Below, piece by piece: positions 11,159-24,166 of a DNA stretch of 64,000 bases. Each line of letters starts with the position of its first letter. The first letter of the stretch is position 1. The stretch comes from Balanoglossus misakiensis (Eukaryota; Hemichordata): the NCBI GenBank assembly GCA_040954595.2, contig CM082581.2, positions 7,130,001 to 7,194,000 of the forward strand, written 5' to 3'. The position numbers and the translations under genes are program-made. Under the pieces are notes generated by a model. It worked only from the letters and a program-made list of their open reading frames with translations. It ran no database searches and was not told the DNA's origin.

Positions 11159-12740
11159 GACCAAAGACAACACTCTCCCGACGCCAAAGTGGCTTTACTA
11201 AGGCCTCGCGAACTTGTGGTACAGTCGTGTTTGGGTTTCAAGCCCTGGGAGTCCACCGACTCTATAGGCTGGGTTTTAAGCTCAGAGAGTTCACTGACTA
11301 GGCTATAGACCCCTTCGCCGCCTCGGGAGGGTATCGTTGTCAACAGTTTGCGTAATCCGATTAAAGGAAGTCGTGTTCGAAGTGTAAGGACACTTTGCAG
11401 GACTTTATCTCGGGATTTGTATACACCCAAGCAAACACTACAGTTTCCCGTTCTCTCAGACACGAATGGAGTCGCGTCGATTGTGTGTCACCGGCTATTT
11501 CTGGGCATACCACGAGTGTAACAAACTCTTTGATTGGTTACCAATAAACTGGATTGTCGTCAGACACACTTGAGCTCCACAAAGCCTTACTTCACCTCTT
11601 GTTCTTCGAGTCTTGATCCACCTGTCCGCATATCGTTGATTCTCGAAGGGAGTGTCGCGAAGTCTTCGCACAAGCGCTGGGTGAATCCACTTTGTTGTGA
11701 GTCGCCCGTGTGTGTATACGTATATGCAGCGTCCGCTTCGCAACCAAGCAACCGGCTGAACTCTATCGAGACAGGTGTATCGAACGCACCGCCCGCTCGA
11801 TATTTCCGGTACCAAAGTCTAAATCCTTCGGTGCGAGTTCGGTGCGCCTGGCCTGACTACAGCAGGTTTAATGACCAAACCGATCTTTTCCGAGCTAAAG
11901 GCTGAAAGACTGTCCGTGAAATTACGTTTGATCGAAACACTGGTATGGAGTTTACTTGTCTTGTTTGTCGTCGAAAAAAAGTAATGAATGACACTCGCTC
12001 CGTCAGCGAATGGCGGAGAGGCGAATTGATCGGAATTGGACAACAGTTAACAGCGCTCCACCTTTATTGTCCAAATATTGATCGGGGTGACCATTTATTG
12101 TTGAATCGGCAAACAAAACAATTTCTAGCATTCAGGGGTAAAATTTGACCATTTGACCCCTTTCCTTACCCCATGGGCACAGACCAGAATAAAACAGCGC
12201 ATTTGAATCCCGATTCGGTTTATGGTGAACTTCTTTTAGCGTCGATAATGCATTGACGTTTTTACGCACGCCTCGGGAACTTCGAATCGTTTGTTTGACA
12301 GATACACTAATAGAATGGACTGCTCGTACAATGGTAATGCCCGGCAATAGGCGATGGGGGCAGCCCGAGTACAATAGTTAGAGTGTTTGCAATGAACACG
12401 ACGTGACAATCAAAACACAGCGAGCAAAGCACTGGCTCGGAACAGGTGCCAGGGCGCGTGAGTCAATGTTCGAGTCTCGTAGAATAGGTGAGGAAGCTGC
12501 TTCTACGTGAGATTGTGTGCGTGCGGCCGTGTGTGAAATTAGAACTAGGGGAATAAGTCCCGTCCGTTTTCTCCTCAAAACAGTAAAAATGACGGCCTAT
12601 ATTTACAAAACGATGTACAGGTATGCTGACCTTTAACAAACGTAATCTTGCGATATGTGTTACTTAAACTTTATTTGGTTATCACCATATCAATCGATTA
12701 CAATCGATTACATGTCAAGTTGATTAAATTAATTTAAGTG

Positions 12741-12800
12741 TTTTGTTTTGTTTTGTTTTGTTTTGTTTTGTTTTGTTTTGTTTTGTTTTGTTTTTCGTAT
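12741..12800 (+). repeat. TTTTG pentanucleotide microsatellite
   Basis: Twelve uninterrupted TTTTG units. It is flanked within about 110 bases by a CAA triplet repeat. Confidence 0.95.
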
Positions 12801-12905
12801 ACTTGACGAGGAAACATTGTAAAGATCTTCAAGCAATACATTATCGCCAAAAACTTTTTTCAGCAACAATACAATTCGATGCAAGTTATGAGAATATCTC
12901 AAAAA

Positions 12906-12924
12906 ACAACAACAACAACAACAA
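12906..12924 (+). repeat. CAA triplet microsatellite
   Basis: About six units of AAC/CAA in AT-rich intergenic DNA. Confidence 0.8.
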
Positions 12925-15900
12925 AGCAACTGCGTACTGATATTGCTGGATGAATCGACGCCGCTGCTTTCTGGAATGGAACAGAAATGCAGAAGTTAAG
13001 TGCGGTCTAAAACCATTTGAAAATTTCCCTGCACTTGACGATGGCCAACTACAAGATAGGGTAGTGTAAATTGTGTTTGACCAAGGTTTAACTTTTGACC
13101 TGAGCACTTCAACAGCGGTTGTCAGATTGGGGCCGAGTTCACGTTAGGCAGACAAAGTACTGTGCTATCAGTTGGCCGTCGAGCGTTGATGTGAATCGAG
13201 ATCTCGACCGGCTTTAGGGCGGAATGCCACTCGTGAATGCTCCGGTGAAAATATTTGGAAGTCTAAGAAATGTGACACTTGGGGAAATTGACACGGGCTT
13301 GAAATTGACAGCAGCGGGGCAGAAAGGTCGCTGGAAGGATCAACGCTTGTCATGTGACTGAACCGTGGAGGGCCGAGGGGCAAACATCATAAATGGCCGA
13401 TTCTTGGCGAGCTCCGGCTGATTACTCACCATGGTAACCAGATCGGCCTTATTGTCGCGTTAGTTTTGTGGCTATATTTAACGCCGGGAGAAGGCGTTGT
13501 TGGAACATGCCTTTCCCCGGGTCTCGACCCTGGAAAATATCCCCCGCACTGCAGTGATATTCTAGAATATCGTTTATAAGTTATTCCTGTTTCAAATTCC
13601 ACCGTGACGATGCCATCACCCAACAGAGTGGTGAATAGTTTTCTTAAGAGCTTGAGCATTGTAAAGGCGCAAGACAAGAACGTTGTTGACATGTACGTTA
13701 CAAGAAGGACATAACACCGGAATAGAAGGGGTTAATCAGGATGACTATTTCGAGGAATTAATCCTGGTTCCCCAGCAGTGTTTATCAGAAAGTTCTCCGG
13801 CACCACAGGTTTAATACCTGCCCCTCAAAGCACGCAACGTCATGGTATCCGCATATAGAGGTGGTTGATTGTACATTGTAAGAATAGAAGCATTTTCTGC
13901 TGACGTCCCTGTAATGTCCCTGTTTTATAACAAGTATGTGTTATTTTAGAAGCAAATATGAATAAGGAGAGGGCAGCCACGTACGCACATTTGATTAGCA
14001 AGGGTTTTTGCCTCGGGCGATACTTTTGTTGGGGTGCGTTGCCGTGTCGTGCTTTAAATTATCATGAGATAGTTTTCTGATGTGGAATCCAGGAGGCGGG
14101 TTATGTTGGTGTTGACTTTCCCTGTTGTTATTGAATTTAATGGAATGTCCTTTGATGACACCCTTCTAGGATTTTACGTGTTCAAGTTCAACCAGGACAG
14201 TGTATCTGTCGTTCCTAACGCATGTATCCAGCGTATAGCGTCTTCTTATATGATAACCCTCAGCAGGACCATAAGAATGGATGAACACATTGGTTAGATA
14301 GAATTTAGGTCAGTAAGATAAAACGTAGATTTAGAGGTTCAGTCACGTGCGGGCGCCCCGGCATTCAGTTCCGCGACCTGAATTTTTTTCAGTCTGGCTC
14401 ACATCGCTAACCTCGGATTCTCACCGAATCAATAATTTGTCTGCATTTAAGATTAACGAAATTTACCCGGCCGAAAAATAAACGACTAGTAATCTGGACG
14501 TTACGCATTCCTTAATTTAGGGACTAATCGTTCACAGTTATGGCGATTACAGTAATTACGCAGTTTAATTGTCCACGAAAGGTTGGAACGGAGAGAACGA
14601 GAGAGACAGAGGTTCTGGCCGTGACAGTGCATAATGGCGTCAGATAAAACGATGCTCCAACGCCTCAGGGAATCTGTCTATATTAGCATTGACGTAAATC
14701 CAACAAGGTCCCCTCTCCGAATGTGCGTCATGTGAAATAATTCTCCGCTGGATTCGCTTGAAATATCGCAGAGTGATTCCAGTGATTATCTCACAGAAGA
14801 GTAATATCATCGTCACCACAGTCCCTCGAGACATCTTGGATGTCAACAACAAGGTCAACTACGCCCACACGTGACGTTTAACTCATGTGAACTAGACTCG
14901 GAATGTCTGAATGTTGTATGACTTCCATTTCAACTCGTGGCGTGCGCCCTCTTACAACCGTTATTTCAGAAATCGTAAAGAGTGGCCAGGTGTTCGCATT
15001 AATGACGGATATCTGGCGTATTTCTTCCCTACTGGGGCGACTGCTGTGTGTCTCTATGTGGAAAATCATGACAGCACATCTCAAAGTTTGTCTCGCAGGT
15101 TTTAGAGTTTGTTGTTCCACTAATTTGCAGTTTTGGTGTCCTCGAACGTCGCAATAACAACTGCACCGCGCGACTAATTGTCGCTGTCCGTCTGTGCTGG
15201 ATGTAAACGCCGGCATGACAAGCCCGCCAGTAAACTTTGACCTAGTCACATTTTGGGGAGCAAGGACGATTCGCAAATTGGTTCGACAAACCTGCGTTTT
15301 TTGGCAAGTTGCCACGTTAGTAGTTTAATTAGCAGATTTGGGTTTTATAACGATTATACTAACGCCCCGCCCTTTGCGGTTGAAGCCACGGTTCCAACGC
15401 AAACAACCACAGCCATAATTTGTCTGAGGTACAAAGCACACTGAGACAGAGAACGTCGACCGGAGAGCTTTCCGTCACGTTTCATTCTCTTTTTTTTTCA
15501 AAATTTTCAGGGCCAAGGTATTCACAAATTTCGAACAAACAAGATGAGTGCCCCTTCCGCGCCGGACAATACCTCCCCTCCCACTCTGAATTGTCCAATA
15601 CACAACAGTCCCCGGATCAGGGTGACTGTACACTGTGCCCGGATGAAATGAATAGTGACCAAAAGAGGGACCAATGCAATGCAAGTCCCGATAGTTTATT
15701 TCTCACGATGAATATTTTTATATCAAAGTAAACATGAACAAATACAGTTAGACCATGAGTGAAGGTAATTTACGCTACGAGTGACGAGTATTACATAAAT
15801 ATTGACCAGACGACAATAAGTGACAGAAGCCGACACTGGAAAGCTTTTTGTTCCTTTGTTTGCGCGTTGTTACTTGTCTCGTAGTGGTACACGTGCGTCA

Positions 15901-16641
15901 TCACAGGATAATGCACCAACTAGCACGAACAGGGAATAATATGATGTACAACACACACACAATTGCAAGGTGCTTATTATTTTACGATAGAACATTTGTG
16001 ATCTTCACGAGATTGTCAACACCGTGGTTCTGTTAAGTGTGCCGGTGTTTACGCTGTTATCGAAGTTTACTTTAAAGGAGTGTTCAAACTGGTTTTCCAG
16101 TCTCGTCCCGTCTTTTATAGCGGAGTTGAACAGAATATGAAATCTGCGGACTTGATGCTGTGAGGGTCGGGTTATCAGTGAGACAGCTACTTGTACGAAA
16201 AGCGACAAGATTCGCCGCCGCGCGCAAACGCAACAGCCTTGTAACCGAAGATGTCGGCGGTGTCTTTGCTCCACACTTCAATGCTGGTGTCGGTTCCTTG
16301 ATGGTATCTTGTCACAGAATTTGAGAGCGTGCACACGTGTTCATTTTTTATCGTGGAACAGCCGACAATTGTCACTTCTGATCTCCCTGGCGCGGTGAAC
16401 GAAATCCAAAATCCAAAGAATGCCGATGGCTTCAAGAATCACTTCAGTCTTATCATAATTGTCTTAGAGTAATAATTTATCAATGATGTTTATTTTTGTG
16501 ATAATTTACTTCAAGGGGAGTAGACGTGATCTCTGTGAATATTACTGTTCTGTGTATCATCTGCTGGCCTAACATATCCGTTTGGCAAATTATATTTCAC
16601 GCTAGAGTAAAACAACATTTTTTGTGCAATTAGGCGCGGAG

Positions 16642-16649
16642 TGACGTCA
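16642..16649. promoter_or_regulatory. CRE palindrome
   Basis: Exact TGACGTCA, about 260 bases from the X-box at 16908. Confidence 0.35.
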
Positions 16650-16907
16650 GTTTTATGTGTCTTGATGTTGGCCAAGGGTAGATTTCTTCCAAAAATCCTT
16701 TCCGCTCAATCCATGGTTTTACTCAGATATGATACTGACAAAATCGTGAAAAAATTATAAACACCAATCTGCCGTAAAACAGACAGTCAAGAGGCGAGCA
16801 CCTATGTGTTTCTGAAAACGTCACCAGCTAATGAATATTCTAGTTTCCCTCAGTCGCAGTGAGTCATTGCTCTACAGTTCTAGCTGTTTTTGACATCTGA
16901 AGGGCCG

Positions 16908-16921
16908 GTTTCCATGGGGAC
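16908..16921. promoter_or_regulatory. X-box RFX site
   Basis: GTTTCCATGGGGAC; the reverse complement GTCCCCATGGAAAC matches the degenerate X-box fully. Confidence 0.42.
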
Positions 16922-18302
16922 CAAACCCTAGACATGGTCAATCATGCGGAGCCTGTGTAATTTTTAATGCAGAAATAATTTGATAATGGCGGGAATACAT
17001 GGGGAGTACATTTACACATTAAACACTCCATTCTGCACATGTGATTGCGAAATAGCATTTTATTCAAGTGTGACGTCCGTAATTTTTACAGCGTGTATCC
17101 AGTTACATTCATCCAATTATCTAGGGTTTATTGTGAATGACGTATGTCGATGGACTCAGAAATACCTGTTGTCCTTGGTTTATAGGTATGATTTCTAAGA
17201 CCACTTTTCATACGAAGTCGTCTGAGAGAGTAATACTTGGAAGATAGAGAGAGTTGGCGTTGTCATGACGTTCATTTTGAATTTGGATATATGGATGATA
17301 ATGTCACCGACACGAAAAAAATTACCGTCGATTTTATCTGAAAAAAGAGCCAATGAATTGAGTTCCTTGTTCTTACTTGGTGTGCGTGGGGAATTCTTCT
17401 GTGGTGTGATATTCTCACAAGTCATATTATCGATGTTGACACCCCATTTCTAATCCAACACCAAAGTATATCACGGGCACGCGCATGCCCATAGAGACGA
17501 AGACTCCACGCCGATGGCGCTCGCGGCGCGTATCTGTTGCGTCACACGCGTTCATTTGTCGCGGACGGAAGAGAGCGTTTCACGGCTCACGATTTTTCTC
17601 CGCCAGGGACATCTTTAAATTGGTTATTGGTGCAATGACTAGCATGTCATTTACGCTATGACGTATTGTATCACGTTTTTCTAAGAAATCATGCACTGCA
17701 TACGTAATTACGCACCTGAGCTGCTTTCGAAGTTAATTTTGAACCGTCATGTTGGGCTTGTGATTATCGCTGACTACAAAATGGCGGGCGTTGACACAAG
17801 TTTTAGGAATATGAAATGTTGAATGGCGTGATACCCCCCCCAATCCTATTATTTTTTTCTGAGAATTTGTCAGTGACAGAGATTTATTTAAAGTCCATCC
17901 TTTTATAACACGAAAGTTTTATCGACAAAAAATTCAACCAAAAATAGAGAAAGTCGAGAACATTGCCTGCTTAGTATTTGTGTACATCGCCCGACGGTTG
18001 AACAAAACATGTCACGTCGATACTCAAGGAGAAAATTCTAAAAGAAAAACCAAACATTACATCTTAACAGAATTACCATTATTACTTCTATGGAGAATTG
18101 ACCTCACCGACGCACGGATGCACTCTCTATAAATGAAAATGCATATTTTATTGTTCGTGTAATCCATATGACAAACGCACGCGTGGAATATACGAGTAGA
18201 GAAGCCACGGGGGCTGATGTGTTACATTATATCTCGACAAACATAAGGATTCCGCACACTTCTCCGAGATATCAGCTTCTGCTATCTTTCACATTTGCCT
18301 CG

Positions 18303-18316
18303 GTTTCCATGGAGAC
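18303..18316. promoter_or_regulatory. X-box RFX site (pair, member 1)
   Basis: GTTTCCATGGAGAC; the reverse complement GTCTCCATGGAAAC is a full degenerate match. A second X-box begins 75 bases further on. Confidence 0.45.
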
Positions 18317-18377
18317 TCCTACTATCAATAAGCTATAGACGTAAAATGGCATATATATTGGGTCTTGCGTTTGACGC

Positions 18378-18391
18378 GGTGCCATGGCAAC
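18378..18391. promoter_or_regulatory. X-box-like RFX site (pair, member 2)
   Basis: GGTGCCATGGCAAC, identical over 14 bases to the site at 6467. Confidence 0.45.
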
Positions 18392-20193
18392 GCCGGTAGT
18401 TCTAAAGAAGATCTTGACTCCGCGGTTGTCAGAGAGGGAGTCGCGCTGAATGAAACAACTCCCAACGCGAATGACCTCTAGGTGAACTTTTTGTTCGCCG
18501 TCACGCAAGGCGTCAATGTATCTCTCTGTCAACGCCGACGGCACAAACTATCCGACAAACTGATGAAAAAAAACTGAGTCGAGATTTCATAGGATGCTAC
18601 AAATGTATGTCTGAAACTACTGCATATCTGTTGTTTGCATTCGCACTGTTTCGACGTCCATTCGTCTAATACTAGGTCCTTCCTCCCTCCCCCCTCCCTC
18701 CCTCGAAACCTTTTACGCAAGACTGATACCGTCGATTGTGTCAGCTGAATAGGATATTAAAACATTTCCGCGTCACACTCAGCAGGTGGCAGGTTAAATT
18801 GGCCTAGATCTGGGACAATTTACTATAACTTAAGGTAGTACTGTACGCACGTGATTTAAATGTCAATCTCTGCCGGCGCAGAATCCGTTCAAAGACAAAG
18901 AACTTGCAGCTGATTTCTCGGAAATGACCACAATTTGGCATTTTCTTCCGATCGGAAGCCAGTCTACACAAAAAGAAAGCACGGTAATGGAATCGTGATA
19001 ATTGTGTCGTCATCGAATCTCAGAACCAAACAACAACGTTCAATCAATCACAGCAAATGATAGAAACCATCCTTTCCGAATGGGAGGAGTACAATGATTT
19101 TTTTTCATAATTACTTGTTTGTTGCCTGTCATTGCATGTGGTAGAAGTTGTACTGACCCTTGTCGATGAAGTTTACTTGACCTAAATTTTCATGGGATTC
19201 TGTCGAATATTATATGGTACTTTTTGAACAGTGACAGTATCCTTTATACATGTATGTATACAGTGTGCACATTTTCGTAGAGGCCTTGTGTTTGGTTCTG
19301 TCGACACAGGACATACATGTATATACAATGGAACTTAGGGAACAATGGTATTCGTCACGGTCTTGAGCTTGTTGCTTGTTCGGTCCAATAGCGTTCCCGT
19401 TCATGCAGGACAGCGTCATGGGTAATATAATCATCTCACGATAGAATCGCCACCCGCCTCAGGTAAACTGGCTAAACAGGAATGGGAACAATCAGGCAAA
19501 GAGTTATGTACACGTGACAGTGAGATGGTTTGCGCGCGCAATTCTGAGAATACGGGATATCTCTGTTTCATAGTATAAATCAACTAGATTGTCATAGCAA
19601 CCACCCAAACAGTCGATCGATCCGCAGGCCAGCCAAACATTAATGACACACATCCCCACAGCAATTAACGATACTGAGTAATAGTTTCAAATAGTGATAG
19701 TTACATCTTTAATACTGTTTTAAATGTCAAATTGACTTACTTAAACCATACAAGATGTACTTAAGTAAGTGGTGAAAGTGGAGAACGACAATGTTTTGTG
19801 CACGGCCGAGAACCGTGCGTTCAGATTTACCGTCATGAACATTTGTTAATCACTAGGAAATCACATAATTGAGTAAATACACTTTTTACGTCAGCACATG
19901 TCGTAATATATCATGAGAGCTTGCCTTAGGGCATTGTCAACCGTATCGGTTTGCCGCTTATTTATGTATACCATTGACTGACAGACAGACGTAATATTTC
20001 TGCGAGGAAACGGTTCATTCTCGTTTTATAGTTCCCTAAAATGTGTTTTTCCCCGAAAATGCCCAAGATGAAACGATGAGTGCAGGTGAAATAAAAGTGT
20101 CCATAGATAGTCCGCTGTAAGGTCAACTGTTGTGAATCTTCCTGTTGCGTTGCAATAATGTCCCCTGGTTTTCTGTCATAAAAACGAGAATTG

Positions 20194-21363
20194 TTACGTT
20201 TCAGACTTTGGTGCCAATTGGATATTGGCGAGCCATTCTTGGCATCGTTTCATTGTGGAGTTCTCCTCGCCATCGCTGTCTGTTTTGGGCGCCAGCGGGG
20301 GTTGAATGGCTTCCCCCTCAGCCTCCAGGTCGATGACATCAACATGCTTCCCCACCGGGTTGGGTGCTGCGTCCTTGGGGCACAGGCACGGCGGCGAACC
20401 GACCAGATCTCCCGCGGTTAATTTTGCAGTAATGAGCGTAGTCGGGTGATGACGGTTGTAGCTGCTGCTGCTGCCGGCGTCGGGATGGTGTTGTTGGTTG
20501 TCGGTGTGATGACGATACAGGTGGTGGCTGTGACGTTGATCGTGGTCGTGGTCGTGGTGACAGCTGGATCCCGCCGGTGTCTTTTCCCAGCTCGGATGTT
20601 CGTCAGCGATCGTCTCGAAGGCCTTCACATTCTCGACCGTCAGCTCGCTGATGGCCGGTCCGTGAGAGCGTGACGCGTTGTACGAGTCAACAACGCGGCG
20701 ACTGGAGCCCGGACTTTGGCAAGGGGAATTTCGCGGGCTTGACGTTAGACTCCGCGGTATGGAATGCACGCTTCCGACGCCCAGTGTTAATGCATGTTCG
20801 AGATCTATCCTCGACAGGGCATTGTCCGGTCGAACTCTCCGCTGTGTCGCCGGCGAGGCCCGGCCTAGAGAGCTATTTTCAACGTTCGAGAAAAGCATTT
20901 CCAGGGTAACGTTCGACTCCTGCCCCGACGTTCCCGGGCTGAGCAAACGCGGGCTCACACTCGCCCAACTCTCGTCCGAGGTGTCGCCGTCTCGGAGCAT
21001 GTGCTGCTGTTGTATGAGGCCATTCCGTTTCCGAAGCACCTTCCGTCGGAGGGACGGCGAAACAAACGAAGACAGCGGGTCTCCCTCGTTGTTGTGGTGA
21101 TCGGACCTCGGTGCCTTTTCCCGCGAGGGAAACGCCGTACCCTCGCCGCTTTCCTCGGGTGCGTGATCGCCCTTCTGTCTGGTGGGGATGTGGAGCGGGG
21201 GTAACTCGAGCACGTGCCCGTCGTGTTTTGTCGGAGTCGCGATTCTCCGTTGTACGAAGGGCGAGTTCGGCAGGCTTCTCGCCCCCTCACTGTGAAACCG
21301 TCTCCGGTTAACGTTAGAACCCTTTCCGTCACGCATCGTCAGGGATGGTGACAAGTCCACCAT
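20194..21363 (-). CDS. Gene B: uncharacterised His-rich protein with C-terminal W-L motif
   Basis: A 389-residue protein from one frame, family not recognised. The ATG at 21363 sits in a strong Kozak context (GCCATGG). The product is Ser/Pro/Arg-rich with several SP sites, such as the SSPRNSP region at 208-214. It has a basic NLS-like stretch at 106-113 (RRKVLRKR) and a striking His-rich tract at about 269-307 with alternating His/Asp, of the kind that can bind zinc or other transition metals. The acidic C-terminal part (343-368) leads to the shared pattern C374-x-x-W377-L378-x-x-I381, only 12 residues after the Trp from the end. Coding GC is much higher than the flanks. A T-rich acceptor at 21413-21414, 50 bases before the ATG, suggests a 5' UTR intron. 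The His tract suggests metal binding or low-complexity expansion, which the sequence alone cannot decide. Confidence 0.8.
   Translation of the reverse strand: MVDLSPSLTMRDGKGSNVNRRRFHSEGARSLPNSPFVQRRIATPTKHDGHVLELPPLHIPTRQKGDHAPEESGEGTAFPSREKAPRSDHHNNEGDPLSSFVSPSLRRKVLRKRNGLIQQQHMLRDGDTSDESWASVSPRLLSPGTSGQESNVTLEMLFSNVENSSLGRASPATQRRVRPDNALSRIDLEHALTLGVGSVHSIPRSLTSSPRNSPCQSPGSSRRVVDSYNASRSHGPAISELTVENVKAFETIADEHPSWEKTPAGSSCHHDHDHDQRHSHHLYRHHTDNQQHHPDAGSSSSYNRHHPTTLITAKLTAGDLVGSPPCLCPKDAAPNPVGKHVDVIDLEAEGEAIQPPLAPKTDSDGEENSTMKRCQEWLANIQLAPKSET
20221..20244 (-). other. W-L helix motif of gene B
   Basis: Encodes CQEWLANI (residues 374-381), with hydrophobic residues or Cys at -3, 0, +1 and +4. 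Confidence 0.65.
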
Positions 21364-21412
21364 GGCTCACGACGTCTTCACGCCGACCAGTCCAAACGTC
21401 ATATGATAACAT

Positions 21413-21963
21413 CTGCTACACACATAAAAAAACACTCTGTCATTCACGGCAACTGCGTCAATCGGCGTTGGTCTCTGGCAATGTCTGGAGAGAAATAGAC
21501 GCAGACAATAATTTATGGTAACGTCAAGTCGTGAGGAGATTACTAAAGAACGCTCCCCTGGCTGTAAGAGCCTTCATTAGTGGACTGACCGAAAACCGCG
21601 TCAACTGGGAACACAAGTTTGCTAATCAAGTGACCACCTGTATTTTTGAAATAAATGTTAGGGGGTGATGTAAAACGTTTTAAGTCTGGTGAAAAACTTC
21701 AAATGTCCAAGTTTCCAGCTGACCCTCACCCCATCCCTAGAAACTCCAGCAACACTAGAATTACTGAGATCAAAACGTCTATTTCACTCGTGCACGTGCA
21801 GAGAACGTCACTTAGTATGCATTGTGACGTGGAAATTGTGGCACTAAATGATATACTATATACAGGGAAATCTTGCCTTATTCAGCTGTACTGGGTTTAA
21901 TTTCCCCCGAGATCATTAATAGTGAATGTGAGCGTTTGCTATGAGAAAATAATCCAAAATTAC
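21413..21963 (-). other. Possible 5' UTR intron of gene B
   Basis: On the minus strand a CGCAG/GTAATT donor begins at 21963. The acceptor is a T-rich tract ending in TAGCAG at 21413. The exon would restart at 21412, 49 bases before the ATG. The acceptor is good; pairing it with this donor is a guess. Confidence 0.35.
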
Positions 21964-23789
21964 CTGCGTAAACGTTTCTTTTGGTCACTTTAGAGCGACC
22001 ACCATGAAGCCAATCAATTGTGTATTATTGACCCATGTGACGCACACGCAGACGCGCCCGCGGACACGCGCTCGCTCATACGTCTCGCATAACCCAAGAG
22101 CTCGCTTCTTTGTCAAGGCAACGTTACGTTTTTCCTCACGTAGAACACTTGGGTTTAATCTTCACTGCCTTTCCCATATTATGTTACATCCGTGGCCGTT
22201 GCAGAGGTCTGTGCAATCATGAAATTCAATTACTAGTATAATAGAAATCATTGGCGAAAATCCGCTGGGTATGACGTAGGCAGTCTTTGCGCACTTTCAT
22301 AGAATGCATTGTCACAGAGTGATTGCATCATGTATATGAAAGAACAAAAGGTGCCCCTCGGGGACTTTGCGCGTATTAAAGATGTAATTTTTCATATCGC
22401 GCCAATTACGACCCGATCGCATTACCGCAAGACTGGCTTGGTCAGCGACAAAGGGTTTACCACCAGAGTAGCATCGATAACAAAAATAGCGCGTTTTTTT
22501 ATTTACGTGCCAACAACATACACGTGAGACAGGTCAGGACAGGTAAAACGAGACGGGAACGTAAACACCAGCGCAAAGTCGAGTCTCAATTATTTGGCGA
22601 AGCTTTAGCATTGTCAAGTCGAGTGTGTCGGTTTGTTTAGCCCATATTGACAACCGAGAACAATAAACAAGAAAGTATGAAGCACGAATATATGTAGGTG
22701 TCGGCGCTACATGACGTATCCGCGTGTTTGTCCACGTTTGCGTCGAGTGGTCGTGATTTGGCACGGTTTCAATGGCGTGGTTTCTGTACGTCGAGTGGTT
22801 CGCCCGTCACAGACGTTGCAGCAGTCAGCGAATTTTACACGGGGGAAATACCGAACGAAGCCGTTAACCCCGTAGTGCGATTTACGATCGGTCGAGCGGG
22901 AGCGTTAATAGCCATGACAGTCGTCCGTCGTGCAATTTTGGACGTGAGCGCTTCTTTCTTTTGTCAGGTGGAGGCGTGCAAGTGATGACTGCGTTTCGTC
23001 TGAGATGCAGTGTCGCGTGTTTTATCAGTTTTATATCCCGCAGCACACAGTCGACGCCCATCACGCGCTCTTGAAAAATAACATGGTCTTTGAATCTATT
23101 ACCTGGTTACAAACGAGATGGGGTTACACAGTTGTATACGCGTAGATACGTGAACTTGAATGAGTAAATATCGCATACAAAGTCTTACAGAACATCTGCG
23201 CAGATAGCTGATTTCCCCATCATCCCCATCAACGTTTTCTCTGGCACAGAAGAATGTCCACTTTCTTAAAAATAACGCTCCGTCGGTACACGAGGCTTAT
23301 ACTTGCGTGACAGCGCCGTTCGCCCACCCGACACATCAAAGACGTGTTGTCGTCAGCGTAATACTCAGTCGCGTGCTTTATCGACCTTGGCTCGGTGTAT
23401 ATACAGCGTCGTCGCGCCTAACTGTTTACAAGCGGTCATTTTTATCCCGCGCGACATCTAACGGGCAGATAACCCCAAGTTCAACAGTGTTTGCCCTATT
23501 GTATGTAAGTGGGAAGGTGACAGCTCAAAAGTAACACTACTCACCTGTTGACAGAATTCGCAAAATCGCAAACCGGACCAGCGCAACGTATACACATTAC
23601 AATTACAACCCTTGGCCGCTTCCGCGCCTGCGCGTTGGGAAGAAATCACTTGCACAATATCCTCTGTGCATATGTGTGGTTTTTACTACGCTTTGACAGC
23701 CGGCCTATGGGCGCATGAGAGGACAATTAGCGTGAGGCCAGTTCGGTCATTCTACACGCCCACCGGGAACAGCTAACCCCGAATAAATC

Positions 23790-23803
23790 GTCTCCAAGGG
23801 AAC
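23790..23803. promoter_or_regulatory. X-box-like RFX site
   Basis: GTCTCCAAGGGAAC: both half-sites fit, and the central AT is AA. Confidence 0.35.
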
Positions 23804-24158
23804 AGGCACAGTTCTAACCAACACCAAAACAACTGAGAGCTACTCACGTTTTTTATACTCTGATTGGCCCGCTGAGTCGTCAAGTTCATATCCAGTTGAA
23901 TCAAACTTTCCGATTTATCATTATTTTCCCACCACGCTCATAAAAGATTGAATCACTCGGATTATGAAAGGCGGACGACTGATTATCGCGCAAAACGGGG
24001 GTCGCGAATAACCCACGACAATGGGCGAAAGCGGTTTTGGGTCAGTGCCGGCCAGGCTATTGTTCGCCACGGATGATAACAGCACGTACTTTAACATCTC
24101 CTTTTGGCATTGTCTCCCCTATGCATTGTGTTCCATAGCATCGTTTAAGCGCACAACG

Positions 24159-24166
24159 TGACGTCA
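24159..24166. promoter_or_regulatory. CRE palindrome
   Basis: Exact TGACGTCA in intergenic DNA, in the sequence GTGACGTCACC. Confidence 0.35.

Larger units (their letters stand above)
11159..20193. other. Intergenic region between genes A and B
   Basis: About 9 kb without a supported exon. It holds a TTTTG microsatellite (12741-12800), a short CAA repeat (about 12906-12924), X-box-type sites at 16908, 18303 and 18378, a weaker one at 19588, a CRE at 16642, a CT-rich tract at about 18681-18712 and three TATA-rich or TACATGTA-rich patches. Open frames are short and AT-rich. The 3' UTR of gene B must lie in the last few hundred bases. Confidence 0.5.

Noticed and set aside
18272-18544. A 90-codon minus-strand frame over the paired X-boxes
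   Set aside because: It has no ATG at its start (the first codon is GTG) and no splice support. Its balanced composition comes partly from the palindromic X-boxes.
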